Assembly: GCA_951799445.1 (NCBI GenBank)
Contig: OX637293.1
Span: 16,182,001-16,246,000 of the forward strand
Reading direction: 5' to 3'
DNA: 64,000 nucleotides
Source: Pseudisothecium myosuroides
Taxonomy: Eukaryota; Streptophyta; Bryopsida; Hypnales; Lembophyllaceae
A program made the translations under genes and the position numbers. Below the pieces are notes generated by a model. That model was not told the origin of the DNA. It did not search any database and was given only the letters and a program-made list of their open reading frames with translations. Within the stretch, counting starts at the first letter, position 1, and each line of letters begins with the position of its first letter. Shown here one piece after another: positions 25,131 through 38,230 of this stretch.

Positions 25131-25516
25131 AAGTACGTAACAATTTTTTTTTCATTTAGTATGGGCAATGCAAGAGATCAGTAGTTATTTTCATCTATGT
25201 AAATGGATGAAACGTGAAAATATGGATGAAATTTAAATTATTCATCTAAAAGAATGTACATTCATCCAAAAAAGAGTGACATCATCCTTAGACTATGTAG
25301 CAAATCAACAATTTCATCCACTAAAAATAAAAAAATTTATAGCCTATTATTTCTTCCAAATAAAATTGTATCGTTTTTGAGTGAAATATTGCTCAAAATC
25401 CCTCTGCTAGGTGTCTCCCAAATAGCACATTGTCTAAACACACCATCATTGTTTTGTATACATTTCCAAAAATAATATGTACCAATGTTGAAAAAATGAT
25501 TTTAGAATCTACCCAA

Positions 25517-26243
25517 GGGTGAATGCAAGAAACACCTATACTATTTTGCATCACACTGTGCTTGCTGATTTGTTTTTTGGCCATAACTTTTGCATTTTGT
25601 CTCCAAATGACTCAAGATTTGTAGGCAAGGTACTTATGACTATTATACAACTTGCCTAATTTTTTTGTAATTTTAAAAAATATTTTACTATCCAAAAATA
25701 GCCCCCAATTTTATGTCACACTTGCCAATTTGGAGGATTTTAGTACTATTTTGTACCCCCAAAAACGAATTTTGAGCTGAAATTTTGAGGGGATGGTCTT
25801 CTAGTAGATTTGTAGCTATCGTCTAAAGGAATTCTAAAAATAATTAATTGTATGTGGTGTGGAAGTTTACAAAGTGCGCTTCTTTCTGTTTGCATTTTGT
25901 AACATATAAAATATTATTTTAAAGTTTTTTAGGGTGAATAACCATCTCTATATAGTTGTAACAAATGTCCAATTTTCATTATAGATATTTTTTTTTTTAC
26001 CATTTTTAACTAATTAAGACATCAAAGTATCTATTTTCTTGAGATTTGGCACTTTTCTAGTTTTCATGCTTAGAGAATTTTTCTATGCAATTCCTTAGGT
26101 GGTTACCTTCATCTTAAAGGTGTAAACATTAGCCATATTTATTTTTCTTTAATATTATTTTTCTAATTTTAAAGTACTCCAGAAAAAAATCATGAGTATT
26201 GTGAAAACGCAACAAAATTGGCAGGTGTTTCTTGCATTCACCC
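25517..26243. mobile_element. GGGTGAATGC element, 727 bp
   Basis: Starts GGGTGAATGCAAGAAACACC and ends GGTGTTTCTTGCATTCACCC, a perfect 20-bp inverted terminal repeat. The left half continues with TTGGCCATAACTTTTGCATT and later blocks that match 58480-59208 in order, and match the arms of 17251-18334 more loosely. No transposase. Confidence 0.88.
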
Positions 26244-26454
26244 CCCAAAAAACTTTGATCCTTCATAACTTTTGCACACAATAGTCAAATATTGCAGTTT
26301 TTGTGCGTTGGAACCTCCTTTCCTTTGCCAACAAGAAAATATGAATATTTGACCAATCTAATTTTAATAAATATAAATAGTAAAAGAATGATGCATTTGG
26401 GTGTCCCTTTCTTATGTCTCAAAGTTACTCAGGAATTGTTCTAATGTACTTATG

Positions 26455-26750
26455 AATGGGGGACATTAAACCCGTCCCACGAAGTAGAACCAGGAGGATG
26501 GATTTATCTGAGGGAAAACGCAAGAATTTTTTCTTTGCCACACATGATAAAATTTGCAAATTTTAAATTCATATTTGGAATCAGAGATCCCAAATTAGCA
26601 AGTGTGTGTGTGTGTGTTGAAAATATCCTAGACATGGCTCAATATAGAAGGATTTTTTTTATTTTTTCCCAAGAACTCAAAATTCACCCTGCTAGTTCCA
26701 CTTCGTGAGACAAGTTTTAAAACGTCCTGTCTTATGAATGGCCATCAAAA
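26455..26750. mobile_element. Short inverted-repeat element, about 295 bp
   Basis: GACATTAAACCCGTCCCACG followed by AAGTAGAACC at the left is mirrored by GGTTCC-like TAGTTCCACTTCGTGAGAC and a degenerate continuation near 26695-26735. The ends are about 35 bp and imperfect. Inside is a (TG)n run near 26602. Probably an old MITE. Confidence 0.55.
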
Positions 26751-29205
26751 TTTGATATTGAAAAAGTCTTTAAGGTAATTTTTCTTAAATTAAGTTTTGA
26801 AGCTCTTGGAAATAGAGATTCAACAATTCAGAATAGAATTTGTAGGGTAAATATCAAGATAGAATTTTATTTATTACAAAATCAGAATAGAATTTGTAAG
26901 ATAAATATCTTTATTTGTAGAATAGAAGACAATAATTGCACACTATAATATGTAAAGTCCCATCATACACTCAAGGTTCACAAAAATGCTTGAATTGGGT
27001 TAGATTCTATTTTCATAATTTGTACAAAATGCTTCCCCCTTCCAAAGTGGAATATATACTAAAACAATGTGAATATGCAAAATACACTTTTAATTATAGC
27101 AATGCACTTTTGGGGATTAAAGTTATCAATTTCAAACACTTGGAGATTTAATTTTGGAGGAGGTATTGGTAGTCATGTCATTTAAGTAACCAGCCCTTCC
27201 TAAACTATCTTCTACATATCAAGTTCAATGTGCATTTACTATGAGCATTTTTCAAGTTTATAAGACATCACCTCATAGTCATAGTGTATTGTGACAAAAC
27301 CTTGCATACCGTAGCTTGCAAAAACACTAAACTAAAACTTTGTTTTTTACTTGTTTACTTTCCAATTATTCATTTTAACTCCTATATCTATGGAAGTATC
27401 CAAATAGGCAATCAAATGCAATATGTAACAAATTTTGCACAATCTAGATTCCAAAGATATATTATTGGCAAAATCAAAGTCTTCTAGACTTGTTTGGTGC
27501 TATATTTTGCATGTGAGACCCCTTGATGTAGGGAATTATTAGATGGCGATCAATTTTTTGGTATCCTTGTAATTTTATAGTCAATATTTAGGGAGTTTTT
27601 CACAAGAAGTAGTACCATTCTTCTTTTCTAAAACTTGACTCAACCCATGTATTGAATGAACCTTCTAGAGCATAGTGCTTGTAACTTAGGCAAGAACTTA
27701 GGTCAATCCAAAGCTTTTAACATATAATTTTGTTCAGTTTTTTTCCTTCAAATTGTTCTATAAGTAGTTTTAAATCCTAACATTAACATTTTTGTTTGAT
27801 TGAAATCCTAAATTTCAAGTATAAAGTTGGTTAGAATGAAATTATAATATCCTTAGCAAGATTCAAACTTGACAATCCACCTACCATTTGATGGCCAAGG
27901 ATTCACCCTGTTGACATACTAAGCCCTAAAATGAAAGAATTTGGTATGTTGATCAGTTTTCCTATGTATACAAACATACATTAGCATATAAATTTTTTGG
28001 CATTAGGAAGATCATCAACTTCACTATCAACATCTAAATTGTCAATAAGATAAAGCTTAGGGTTAGAAAATAAACCTATTGTTCTAAACCTAGAATATTG
28101 TAATACATATGGCTAAGATCCATGATACCCTTAAGATACTTAATTGAAAGCCTATCCCTCTTTTCCTCTAAAAAATAGAAATTTGTCCAATTGTCATTAA
28201 ATTTAATGAAATCCTTATTTTATTTTTTAACTTGATAGTTCTATAGCCATGGCCTAGGATTCTCATTTTCAACCATTTTTTTTCAAAATCAATGGGCTCA
28301 TCATATACTAGTTGTTGGTTTTATCAATACATTGATTATAGTAAAGCTACATATTGATCAAAATAGAGTACTCATAATCCCATCCTAAATCTATTGTGAA
28401 AATCAAAGCATCAATTAGCAAAGGAGTCCATTTAAATGTCCATAAAGAAGCACTAAGAATTGCAATCTTAGTAAAAATGTGGTGAATAAAGCATTGATTA
28501 GCAAGAGAGTCCATACAATAGTTCCCTTATGTCCGCAAGCATGTAAAATATGCCTTAATCAAATGTGCATGTCTAAATTGACCCTAACCATGGTTTTCAT
28601 AATGTCTAAAGATTAGTATAAATAAACTTACGATTGAATATAAGAAAACTTTAATAGATTTAGATAGCATCTCAAAATGCATTGGCAATGATGATTAAAC
28701 AAATTATTTATATTCAACCTCGTGTATACATTCATAATTATACATATGTTGGCATTTTATAGGGCATTTAGGAATTTGAGCTATAGGACATGTTTTTAGG
28801 TCTTGTTGGTGACTCATAAAAGATTCTATCTTTTCTTATCATATATCTTTTCTTATCATTATGTGTATAGTAGAACCACCCATTCCTGACCTGGGAGCCA
28901 TATCCAACCTATTGGGTGCAATTATTTCCAACCAAGGCTAGAATAGATTTTCAATTAATCAAAGCTTAGAATGTATTTTTTCCTCCTTTTCAAAGATGGG
29001 ACTAATAACGTTATGACACATATGTCCCGAAGTAGTGAAAAGGAAAGTAGTTCTTGAATGATTGGAATTGGAAGAGTCTATACATTGGGTACCAGTTCCG
29101 ACCAACTTTGGGCTTACAAAACTCATAGTAATTTCAATTCAAGGCATAAATTATCCAAAAAAATTGCAATCCCTAAAATTTCTATCTTCCTACATGGCAG
29201 AAAAT
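26751..29205. other. AT-rich intergenic DNA
   Basis: About 2.4 kb with no coding sequence, RNA gene or clear repeat boundary that I can recognise. There are a few imperfect short duplications around 26820-26930 (AGAATAGAATTTGTA repeated three times). Confidence 0.4.
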
Positions 29206-29580
29206 TTACATTGCCTCAAGGGAGGCAACCCATTCTTGATCACCCCTTCATTGTGGTAGGAGAGGGTGGTCTGTTTCCGTGAATGTCCAGAAGAATAAAT
29301 GATCAATTCTGACAGTCATTGATTGGTCAAAAATTAACTATCACATGAATGAATCATTGTCCGTTTTGTATCCAGTGCTTCAGCAGAATGGAAAGAACCT
29401 GGTTTATCGCTCAAAAATTTATGGTAATACCATTTTGCAATACAAAAATCTGAAAAATTATGGAAAGCCTCCTTTGTCTATTTCTGCACACTAATAAATT
29501 GACTCGCTGAAGAACCGCACCCTCCAGATATGTGGAATGCTTATTTGATCGGAAATGGGTTGCCTCCCCTATATTGCTCT
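29206..29580. repeat. Inverted repeat, arms about 70 bp
   Basis: GGGAGGCAACCCATTCTTGA near 29219 is mirrored by GATCGGAAATGGGTTGCCTCCC near 29548. The pairing continues weakly inward (AGAGGGTGGTCTGTTTC against GAAGAACCGCACCCTCC). The spacer is about 220 bp. It is either a small fold-back element or two copies of a repeat in opposite directions. Confidence 0.5.
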
Positions 29581-29694
29581 AGAACATGCACGTAATCGCT
29601 TAAGTGGTCGACTATGGATGGTTCTACCATATAACTGTGAACTTTCAAAATACTTTTTATAAGTAAGCCCAAAATCAACCCTAGGTTCTTATGT

Positions 29695-30036
29695 TCAGAA
29701 TTTGTACATTTTACCGAACGCAAGAATCTGCAGGGGCAATCGATCAGATAGGATGACTCTAGTTACTCTAGCTGTTGGATGAGAAAACCGATTCTCATCC
29801 TCATCCACTTTGCTCGAGGCCTTGAAGGCCCGCCTTCGCCAAACCAACCTCGCCATCGCACCGTGATGCTTGAAATTGCGCGTGAGTCGACCTTCGAATT
29901 TCTGCTCTGCTGGTGTCGGATGGTAAGTCTCGAGTAGTTCGAGTGCCTGAAAAAGGTTCGACATTGTGGGGAGCATGGCATGGGCAGCGAGTACACAGCT
30001 CTTGGGGGCCTCGGGCTTATCTTTGTGCCACTGCAT
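29695..30036 (-). CDS. Hypothetical protein, 113 residues
   Basis: Not recognised. It is a single open frame from ATG at 30036 to TGA at 29695. Base composition and codon third positions are GC-richer than the flanks, as in real exons of this window. The protein is basic, starts MQWHKDKPEAPKSC, and contains a segment rich in Arg/Lys (RLVWRRRAFKASSK) and no membrane helix or signal peptide. It lies about 530 bp upstream of the divergently oriented rRNA methyltransferase gene, so the two could share a promoter region. It may be one exon of a spliced gene, or promoter-island noise. Confidence 0.35.
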   Translation of the reverse strand: MQWHKDKPEAPKSCVLAAHAMLPTMSNLFQALELLETYHPTPAEQKFEGRLTRNFKHHGAMARLVWRRRAFKASSKVDEDENRFSHPTARVTRVILSDRLPLQILAFGKMYKF

Positions 30037-30570
30037 TCGCGAGAGCACTACTCTGCCGCAAGAGCGCAAGTTTCCAGGTGAAAAATTTGCGCATTAACTC
30101 AAATTATCTTAAAAAACCTCGTCGAAATCTGCTAAACTTTTTATCTACGCTATTGGGATTTGCTAATGTCCATTTGCCAATGCTCTGTCAGTGAATTAGG
30201 CTCTCGTCCGTCAATTCCCCTAAATGAGGCTAGCGAGCTCGCATTGTGCACCATTTTGCATTGATCACGCTACTTATCTACCGTCGTTTTCGGCTTGAGG
30301 TTTCTAATTGCTTGTATGCCAGTTCTTAATAATTTGATTGAATTCGGGGTTTAAGAAAGGTTTAAGGTTTACAATTCGCTTTATAATGAGTAGAAGTTGA
30401 TTTGGAGCTGCTGAAAGTTACCTAAGAGCTGATTAAAGCTTCAAAACTACTATTTATTGTTGTTATTCTCCTACTATGCCTTAGAATAGAGTTATTAAGA
30501 AACATGCTTTTGAAGGTAGGATGACGCTTCTGGAGTTTGGACTTTGCGGTTTTATTTTGAACGGTATGGA

Positions 30571-33500
30571 ATGGTAGAAGGCACTCGCACCACACTCATT
30601 TTGGTACATCTTATGCTCATTACAGATGCGCAGAGAATTACATGCACTTCGCGCAATTATGGTCAGGAAAGAAAACCGAGAAATTCGTCCGGGAGTGGTC
30701 GTGATGTTCAGAGAATAAGGCAAAGCGCGGGTGCCACCAAGTGGACGCGCATAGAAGACAAAGAACTGGGAGAAGAGAGAGCAGGAAGAAGAGAGAATGG
30801 CGACAATGAAAGCAGAGAAGCTCGTCGAGCTTTCATTCCAAGAACTGCGACTAACATTTCGTCTCACCGTGCAGGTATCGTCATTGAAAATCACAGTTTC
30901 GTTTAGAAGCAGAGTTTGTAAACAAGTGCCTTCTTGTCGAGAAATGGTTAAGAATTGGCTGCCAATATGGGAAGTGCTATTATTGACATTTAGGTCAGGT
31001 TTTGTGTGACCTTCATAGGACTAAATTATTCATTATTGTTTGACTTTTTGAGGGAGTGAGAGTGTCTCAACCTGCAATGTATGGCAGTGGCGGTGGTTCG
31101 GTTAATGAGGATAGAAGAAGGCGGAGCGTTTGCGGATGTTTTAAGTGGCGAGGGCGATAGTTCATGGGCAGATGAAATGGCTTATGTGGGCAGAACTTTA
31201 GGGTTTCGTGTCCCCGACCTGGAACTACGAGGTCGAAGATTGGTGCGAGAAGTTTGACACATTTTAATTGATATCTATGTTTATTCTTTTGTGTTTGAAC
31301 ATACATGATTTATGCAAGTATATTCGTCATATATGCAGTATTTGTACATATGTAGTGGAACCTAGCTGTATTCATTCGTAAGTTCGTGATTTTAGTCAAA
31401 CTCGAAGAATTCTCAATCACCTTTAAGTGAACTCATCTGAGTTTTGTTTTGTGATCAGGTCACCGATATAGTGGCTGGAGTAGTACGTTGGAAGAGATAT
31501 TTGGATTTCTTGATATTTTCGTTCTTCAAGCAAGATGTTCGAGACTATGATCGAATGGAGCCCCTTTTGCGCCAGGTGTCCATCACATGCAAATTTTTAA
31601 TTAGTGAATTATCTTTAACCTGGCATGTATAAATGTCTTGTTCATTGTGAGTCATATGTATATGTATGTTGGATCCTTTTCTGAATCTGAAGTTGTCCCA
31701 TGACAGATTCTTCGAGTTGGGCTATACGAGCTTATTAAGCTGGAGATGCCACCACATGCTGTATTAAACGAGGCAAGTGCTATTAGTGCTGACACAAATT
31801 CTGAACTTTCACTAGAAAATTCAGGTGTTGCATTGTGAGGAAGCCTCAAGGGTCAGACTGGATTTTCTGAAATGGATGGCGCCGAGCGCTCAATCTAGTA
31901 GCACTTCATACTTCGTGTGAAACTATTTTAGTCTTCAGGATTTGTAGCTTCTGATTATCACCATTGGTAATTATTTGTCCACTTTGTGGCAATTTCTGCA
32001 ATATTATGTGCCTAACGTGAGGCAGTTGATGCAATTTCTTGCTGACCTCAGAAAACACATACCATACGTTTGCCACGTGATGCAGACCGTTCAGCTTGCT
32101 AAAGTGGCCCTCAGAGCTGGTGCAGGCAACATGGTAAATGGTCTCCTGCGGGCTGTTGTCAAACACCAGGTTAGTCAACAATGCACGAAATTATAAATTT
32201 AAGGTTTGGTAATTCTTGCACGTAGTAGAACGACTTTTTGCGAAGATATTGCGCATTTGATGACTTAAGAAAGGATGTGCTTGATATCAAAGAATCGCCA
32301 TTTGATCAATGTCGTTGATTTTAAATGCGGATGTAATGGTTGGTTGTATACATCTTGCAGGACGCTGGGATACTTCCAGTTCCTGTTCTGGAAGGGGATC
32401 AACGCTCAAGGGCAAGAGCTTTGGCAACAATCCATTCTCATCCGGTTGTAAGTACCGACCTCAGAGAGCGTGATTTGGAAATTTAGTTCAGTTATCTTGC
32501 TTCAGTTAACAGGTCATTCATTACCTGGGTGCTCAGTGGATGGTGCGACTCTGGCTCACCCAATTTGGGGAAGAGGAATCTGTGCGACTCATGGAATGCA
32601 ACAATCAACGTCCTACATTTTCACTCAGGTTGAATACGATTTTAGCATCTGATCCCTTAGAGTTGGATTGTGAGGGGTATTCTTTTTGGTTAACCTTGTG
32701 ATTTACACTTAATCCCTCTCTTTTGTTCCTGCGTTTCTGCAGGGCGAATAGTGCTCGGGGAGTTTCAAGACAAGATCTTATTGCTGAATTAGATAAGCTT
32801 GAGGTTAGTAAAGACATTATTATTCTGCAATCCAGAAATTTTGTGAACCTGGCTGTGCAATGCGGGGGAATTTTTTTGCTTGTACTATGGCTTTCAATAT
32901 TAGTCAGGCAGAGTCTCAGGTTCCATTTGTCCCAGTAGACTAAGCGGCATGCTGGTTGGAATTGTTGAAAGCTGAGTATGTGTTGATGTAGTCCAAATAT
33001 GTGAGTAAACACCTATGCAGATTTTTTTATTTTTTATTTTTTTCGCATGCTTGTTGCTGAATTATTGTGTTATTGTGTTTAGGTTAATCGCGTAACTATG
33101 TAGGAACTTTTTCACACTTGCATCACAACATTATGTTAGGGCCATGCTTGTATGGCAAGTTTGTGACGGCAGTATGTCGTGGTCAAGATTATTCAGAGAT
33201 ACGCGTGTGCCTGAGGATGTTCTGAAGAAGCCTTTTCGTACAATGTGAACATGTAATTATTGATAAATGTTTGTCCAGGTTTCTCATGCGGAATCACCTT
33301 ACTTGCCAGACTTTGTGAGAGTATCTATAGGCATGCAGGTGGGTACTCCGACCATGATATAAAGACAGCCCCCTAGTGCTTTTGGCTCATATTTTAATCA
33401 GGGTTTGATGTGACCTTTAACTCTTCAAAAACCAGCACCGTATCCAGTCGATGTTTGAGCAAATTCTGTGGTACTCATGAATCTCACGCTGGTCGGCAAA

Positions 33501-35431
33501 ACACAGGATGTTCTACGATCAGGTCTTCTTCAGAATGGAAGTATCGCAGTTCAAGATGAAAGTGCAGGTAAGCCTTAACCTGCGAGGATGTTCTGGCTGA
33601 TTTATTATTATATCCTGCGGCTCCAATGGGTGACTTAGTATCCAATCATGGTGCATTCGGACAGCAGAAAATGCGTAGGAGTTTGAAGACATTTTGGAGT
33701 TTTGGGAGATATATTATTTTGATTTCCTGACCTGGTCAATTTTTCGTGGGCAGGTCTTGTGGTTTCTGTGGTTGATGCACAACCTGGAGATACGATCATT
33801 GACTGCTGTGCGGCACCTGGTGGGAAAGCCTTAAATCTGGCATCTCGACTCAATGGTCAAGGTATGAATTGACAATCTCAGTTAACAGTTTTCTGTAAAT
33901 TATGTTCTTTGGATCACTGGAAGTATAGTGAAGAATGTGCTTCATGCTGGAATAATTGCACGAATGGCGTTTTATTGTTAAGGTTGGATTGTACAGGCAA
34001 GGTTGTAGCAGTTGATGTGAACGAGGGACGATTACGCATACTCACAGAGGCTGCTCAACAGCAGGGTGTTGGAAATGTCGTTTCATCATGCCACTACGAT
34101 CTTCGTGATTATGCGGTGAGTTTTAACCCAGAGAGTATTGTTTATTTATCCGCCAAGATCCTTCCTGCATCTACTGTAGCTTCTTTCTTTCTAGGTAGCA
34201 CCTTTATTGGCCCCGCTCATGCCCTTGGTCGAATTTGTAATAGCAGGCTAACATAATATTTAACAAGAATCCTTTTATTCCTTTTATCATTTGACACGGA
34301 AATACTCCGTATACCGTCTCGTTTTTTCTGATAAAGAGTTCTGGAATTGTCCTTACTTTGATTTGTCAATCTAATCCTAAGAACTGCTTCAAGAATGCCT
34401 GATGCTTGTACTTGTAGAGTAGCGTCTTGTTCCTATTTGTTTGAAAGTAGTTCAATAGTTCTGCATTGTTTTTGAAATTTTTTTATTATTGAGAAATGAG
34501 TGCAGGCAAAGGCAGCAGGAACTGCTGACCGCGTCTTGCTGGATGCTCCGTGTAGTGGCCTTGGTGTGCTTTCCAAGGTTCTTTCCATGGAAGCCTAGTA
34601 CTTTGAAAAGTTGTGGAATTGCTTGCAATGTCTTTATTTTGCATATCTTAATCCTTTCGTTGGCTTTGTTTTCTGATGGTTACCGATTAAGCCTAGGAGA
34701 CTGACGTTGATGTCCCGTTCTGTTGTTAGTATTGTTTGTATGTGGAATCATCATTGTCACTTTAATTATCTGTTGTTGTATTTTTTGTTGTTCAGAGGGC
34801 AGACTTACGATGGAGAAGATCACCTGAGGACATGTTGCAGTTGGCAGAACTGCAAGACTCACTATTGGACGCTGCAGCCTTGTATGGTTTCAATGCCTTC
34901 CTCACCCGATTTCTGTTGCTTGTTCCTATGTGCAGGTCTCATAAGCTTGAGACATCAGTATTTTGAAGTTTCTTGATTTTGAAGAGATACGTGTGGGTTT
35001 ACCTTGGTAGTTAATGCATCTTTTTGGCTATCCTAAATTTGTAGTGTTTGCTGTATTTTCTCTAGGTTGGTAAAACCTGGCGGTGTGCTAGTATACAGCA
35101 CGTGCTCAATCGAGGCCAGTGAAAACTCAGATCGAGTTGCTGCTTTCCTCTCAAGGAATCAGGTGTGGCATATGTTTGGAATTAGCTCACTTCTAAGATT
35201 TGCAGAGATTAAAGCCGTGCTACATATGAAATTCCGTTGCCTGTGGGGTGTTGAGATAATAAACTCACAATGTTAGACGTTTAATTTGTGCAGGATTTCA
35301 CTACAGAGAACGTGCACACGTACGTTCCACCTTCGATGGTGTCCGCAGAGGGGTTTTTGGTCACCTTTCCACATAGACATGGGATAGACGGTGCATTTGC
35401 TGCTCGGATGCGTCGAAAAGGTGAAATCTAG
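30571..35431 (+). CDS. rRNA (cytosine-5) methyltransferase, RsmB/NOP2-Sun family with NusB domain
   Basis: Transfers a methyl group from S-adenosylmethionine to C5 of a cytosine in small-subunit rRNA (bacterial RsmB, C967). Plant members of this type are predicted organellar. Sixteen exons in phase: 30571-30874, 31088-31242, 31459-31575, 31707-31772, 32086-32169, 32361-32447, 32537-32628, 32743-32803, 33279-33338, 33507-33567, 33754-33861, 33997-34115, 34506-34577, 34796-34881, 35066-35162, 35294-35431; about 568 residues. Order: a Ser/Arg-rich leader without recognisable domain, a NusB-like RNA-binding region (VRLMRIEEGGAFADVLSG ... AKVALRAGAGNMVNGLLR), then the methyltransferase with SAM loop DCCAAPGGK, acidic VDVNEGRLRIL, motif IV LLDAPCSGLGVLSKRADLRW and catalytic motif VI YSTCSIEASENSD. 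Both family cysteines (PCSG and TCS) are present. Intron 4 uses a GC donor (GAG/GCAAGT). The first ATG at 30571 was taken as start; a further upstream exon is possible. Confidence 0.9.
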
Positions 35432-37109
35432 TAAAAATGTAAGCCTAGAAATTCATTAATAAGCATGGGCGATGTGCTTTGACGGTAGGAGGTACTTACA
35501 AAGGATTTAACTCTCAATTTTGCGAGATATTCAAACTTGGAAAGCATTGGAGGCTTTTCGGAGATGCAATTGTATTTGATACGGATCTGTCCTGTAACTT
35601 CTAATATGATAAGAATTCTCTAGAACAGAGTGATTATCCGTTATCTTCTCTTTTGAGTGATAATCCTCTAGGGGAGAAAATTACGGGGAATGATGGTTAT
35701 ATCTGCGCTCAGAGGAGCAAGGCAAATGCTCGCCTTGATAAAAAGTCGAGGACAGAATACCGGTATTCAACAAATAGGTAGGTTGTTAGATGCTGAAAAT
35801 ACAGCAAATAGGTACTCTAAATAACGATGATGAAATTTGAACACTCCAGAGTTTGAAGGGTTAACTACATTAAAATTTTACTTGAAATCAAAAAATATTA
35901 TTTGGATTTGGACTTTGGATGACAGACTAAAGCCCATCCGAAGAATCTAGAAGACTAAAAATATGATGTTCCACAACAAAGCATGCTTAAAAAAAACTTT
36001 CATGAATACAGAATGACAATTTTGCAAATATTGATAGAATGGTGTAGTTCAAAATGTCAAAAATTGTGACATTCAAATACCTTGTAGAGCTCTAACAATT
36101 AGATCAATTTAGATTTGCAATTTCAATCAAGTGATTGAAATTGTACCAATTTGGTCTGAGATGACCCTAAACTACCGGGTGATGGTTGTGAGGTACCTAA
36201 ACTGAATGGTGTGGTTGCGGAAAATTGTTTTTAAAAAAAAAACATTCGTGATGAGAGAAAAACAAATCTTGTAGGATATTTCTTTTTTTAAGCATTTGCC
36301 AAAATACTTTTTGCAACTTTAATTAATTATTCAATCACAAGTGCTAATTCTAATTCATTAGTAAAGAGCACCTAATAAACTATTCTGTTCATAGGTCCCT
36401 TGTTCAAAAATTTGGATGAATGTTCTCACTGTAGAATAATAAATAAAATTTTGTCCATATTTTAGATGAATCATCTACACCCATCTGTACCAATGAATGA
36501 TGATACCTTAAACACTCCAAAGTAGTGTTTCTTTTGCTAGTAAAATTTTGCAAGCTCTAACAAAAAAGAATCTATGTACCAGCGTTCACTTTAATGACAA
36601 ACAAACAACAACTGGCTTATTGTACAATCTTGCGAAAACAAATTGTTCCAAAGAGGATTGTTTTTTGCACTATCCAAAATAAATGAAATTAATCTTGGTT
36701 CACTTGGAAAGCCTTTGGTAGAAGGGAGGGAATGGAGATAGTTTGGGAAAAAAATGGGTGCCTAGTAGGGGACTTCTCTTCTAGTCCAAAAATCCAATTA
36801 GTTTTTGTTTGTTGGCCCTATCCTTTGAATAGAGACTATGGCATTCATTTGACTATGGTTGTAAAATCCAAGTTTCTAAATCCTATCCACAACCGCATTT
36901 ACACTACTCAGTGCAATTAGGATTTGCTTGAAGTGATTGATTCTAGTACCACATTAGTTTCCACTATCAATAAACTTTGAAGCAATAGGTTTCTCCATTC
37001 TCTACTATCAATAAACTAATATTGTAATTTACCTAGGATAGAGTCTTACAGTCACACCATTTTTGTTGTTTCACCCTATTGTTCGGCCCTTTGGCCATTA
37101 GCTGTGGTA
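35432..37109. other. Intergenic DNA downstream of the methyltransferase
   Basis: No gene recognised. The first 100-200 bp should hold the 3' UTR. The remainder is AT-rich with only short spurious frames. Confidence 0.4.
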
Positions 37110-37302
37110 TGGCAAATTTTATTAAAATGACACCATTTCGCAACTTTGGCAATTTTATAGTTTAGACTACACAGTCTGAAATCTATACTTGCCCTAGATG
37201 GTTCAGCCTGCGCAATCTAAAATCTATATCCGTCCTAAATGGTTCAGACCGTGCGATCTAAAAATGGTGTATGGAATATCACCATTTTAATTAAATTTGC
37301 CA
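37110..37302. mobile_element. TGGCAAATTT MITE with internal repeats, 193 bp
   Basis: Ends TGGCAAATTTTATTAAAATG and CATTTTAATTAAATTTGCCA are inverted copies. Inside is a degenerate tandem of about 45 bp (TCTGAAATCTATACTTGCCC / TCTAAAATCTATATCCGTCC, each followed by TA-ATGGTTCAG). The same architecture and a similar internal repeat occur at 54271-54504, inside the LRR kinase gene. Confidence 0.8.
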
Positions 37303-38230
37303 TTGCTAGTGTATTTTTCTTCTTAAGCATTGTGCTTGTCCGCCTTTTGTTCAGAAACAAGAATGGTGTAACCGTGAGGCTCTGTTATACATTAATTTAT
37401 TGACCAATCAGACCCCACATCTTCACTCCAACCAAACTCTAACCACATTGTGCAGTGTGAATACGGTTGTAGATGGGATTTGGAAACTCAGATTCTCAAA
37501 ACCAGAGCCGATGTCATAGTCTGTGTCCTTTCTACAGAACCAATAAATAAATCATTAAAAAATGAAATTAAAACCCGAGGTCAAAGTTTGCCTGCTGAGG
37601 TGGCACCTGTCATTAGTTATCTGCGGTGGCAGAGGCCAAAAATCAGGGGAGGTGTTACAGACAGCCTGGTTGCTCTTTGTTGACGCTCTTTCCTTACGCG
37701 CTCTCCATACTGCAGGTCTAAGTTAGCAAGCTCAAGGGCTTCTCCAGTGCTGTAGATGTGCAGCTCCGCCATCTGCTGCCTGATCGCATCCGTAATCACC
37801 ATGAGTTTCGAGCAACATCTTGTATTCCCCATTCGCTTCTGAATTTTGCGGAATTTTACAGAATTTTGCAGAATTTTTGGAGACCTCTGGTGTGAGAATC
37901 GAAGTTAGAACTCATCTTCTCCGGTGTTTCTGTTTGCGTGAATGGCCACCTAGAGCTCGATTAGGAAACAATTTTTGCGGTTTCTTGCCATGACAGCAAT
38001 TCGAAGGGAGGATTCTTGCTAGAGTTTCTAGGCACTTGGGTTTCGATCTAGTCGGACTGTCGGTGAAATTGGGACGAGCCGTAGCGTGTGGACGTAGCAG
38101 GTTACGGGAATTTGGGTTACGCTTTTTGGATCATGAAATGGCGGAGAATCGTTGAGCATCTCATGTCAGGGTGAAGGCGCGCAGTGCGGTTCTTGATTAG
38201 GGCTTGAATTGGAAGAAGAGGCATTACAAA
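37303..38230 (+). promoter_or_regulatory. Upstream region of the LysM kinase gene
   Basis: Contains no convincing coding sequence. From about 37900 the base composition becomes GC-richer, consistent with promoter and 5' UTR of the gene starting at 38231. A short run of GAATTTTGCGGAATTTT-type repeats (three times) lies at 37840-37875. In the frame of the first exon a TTG upstream at 38204 is open, but ATG 38231 is the first normal start. Confidence 0.4.
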
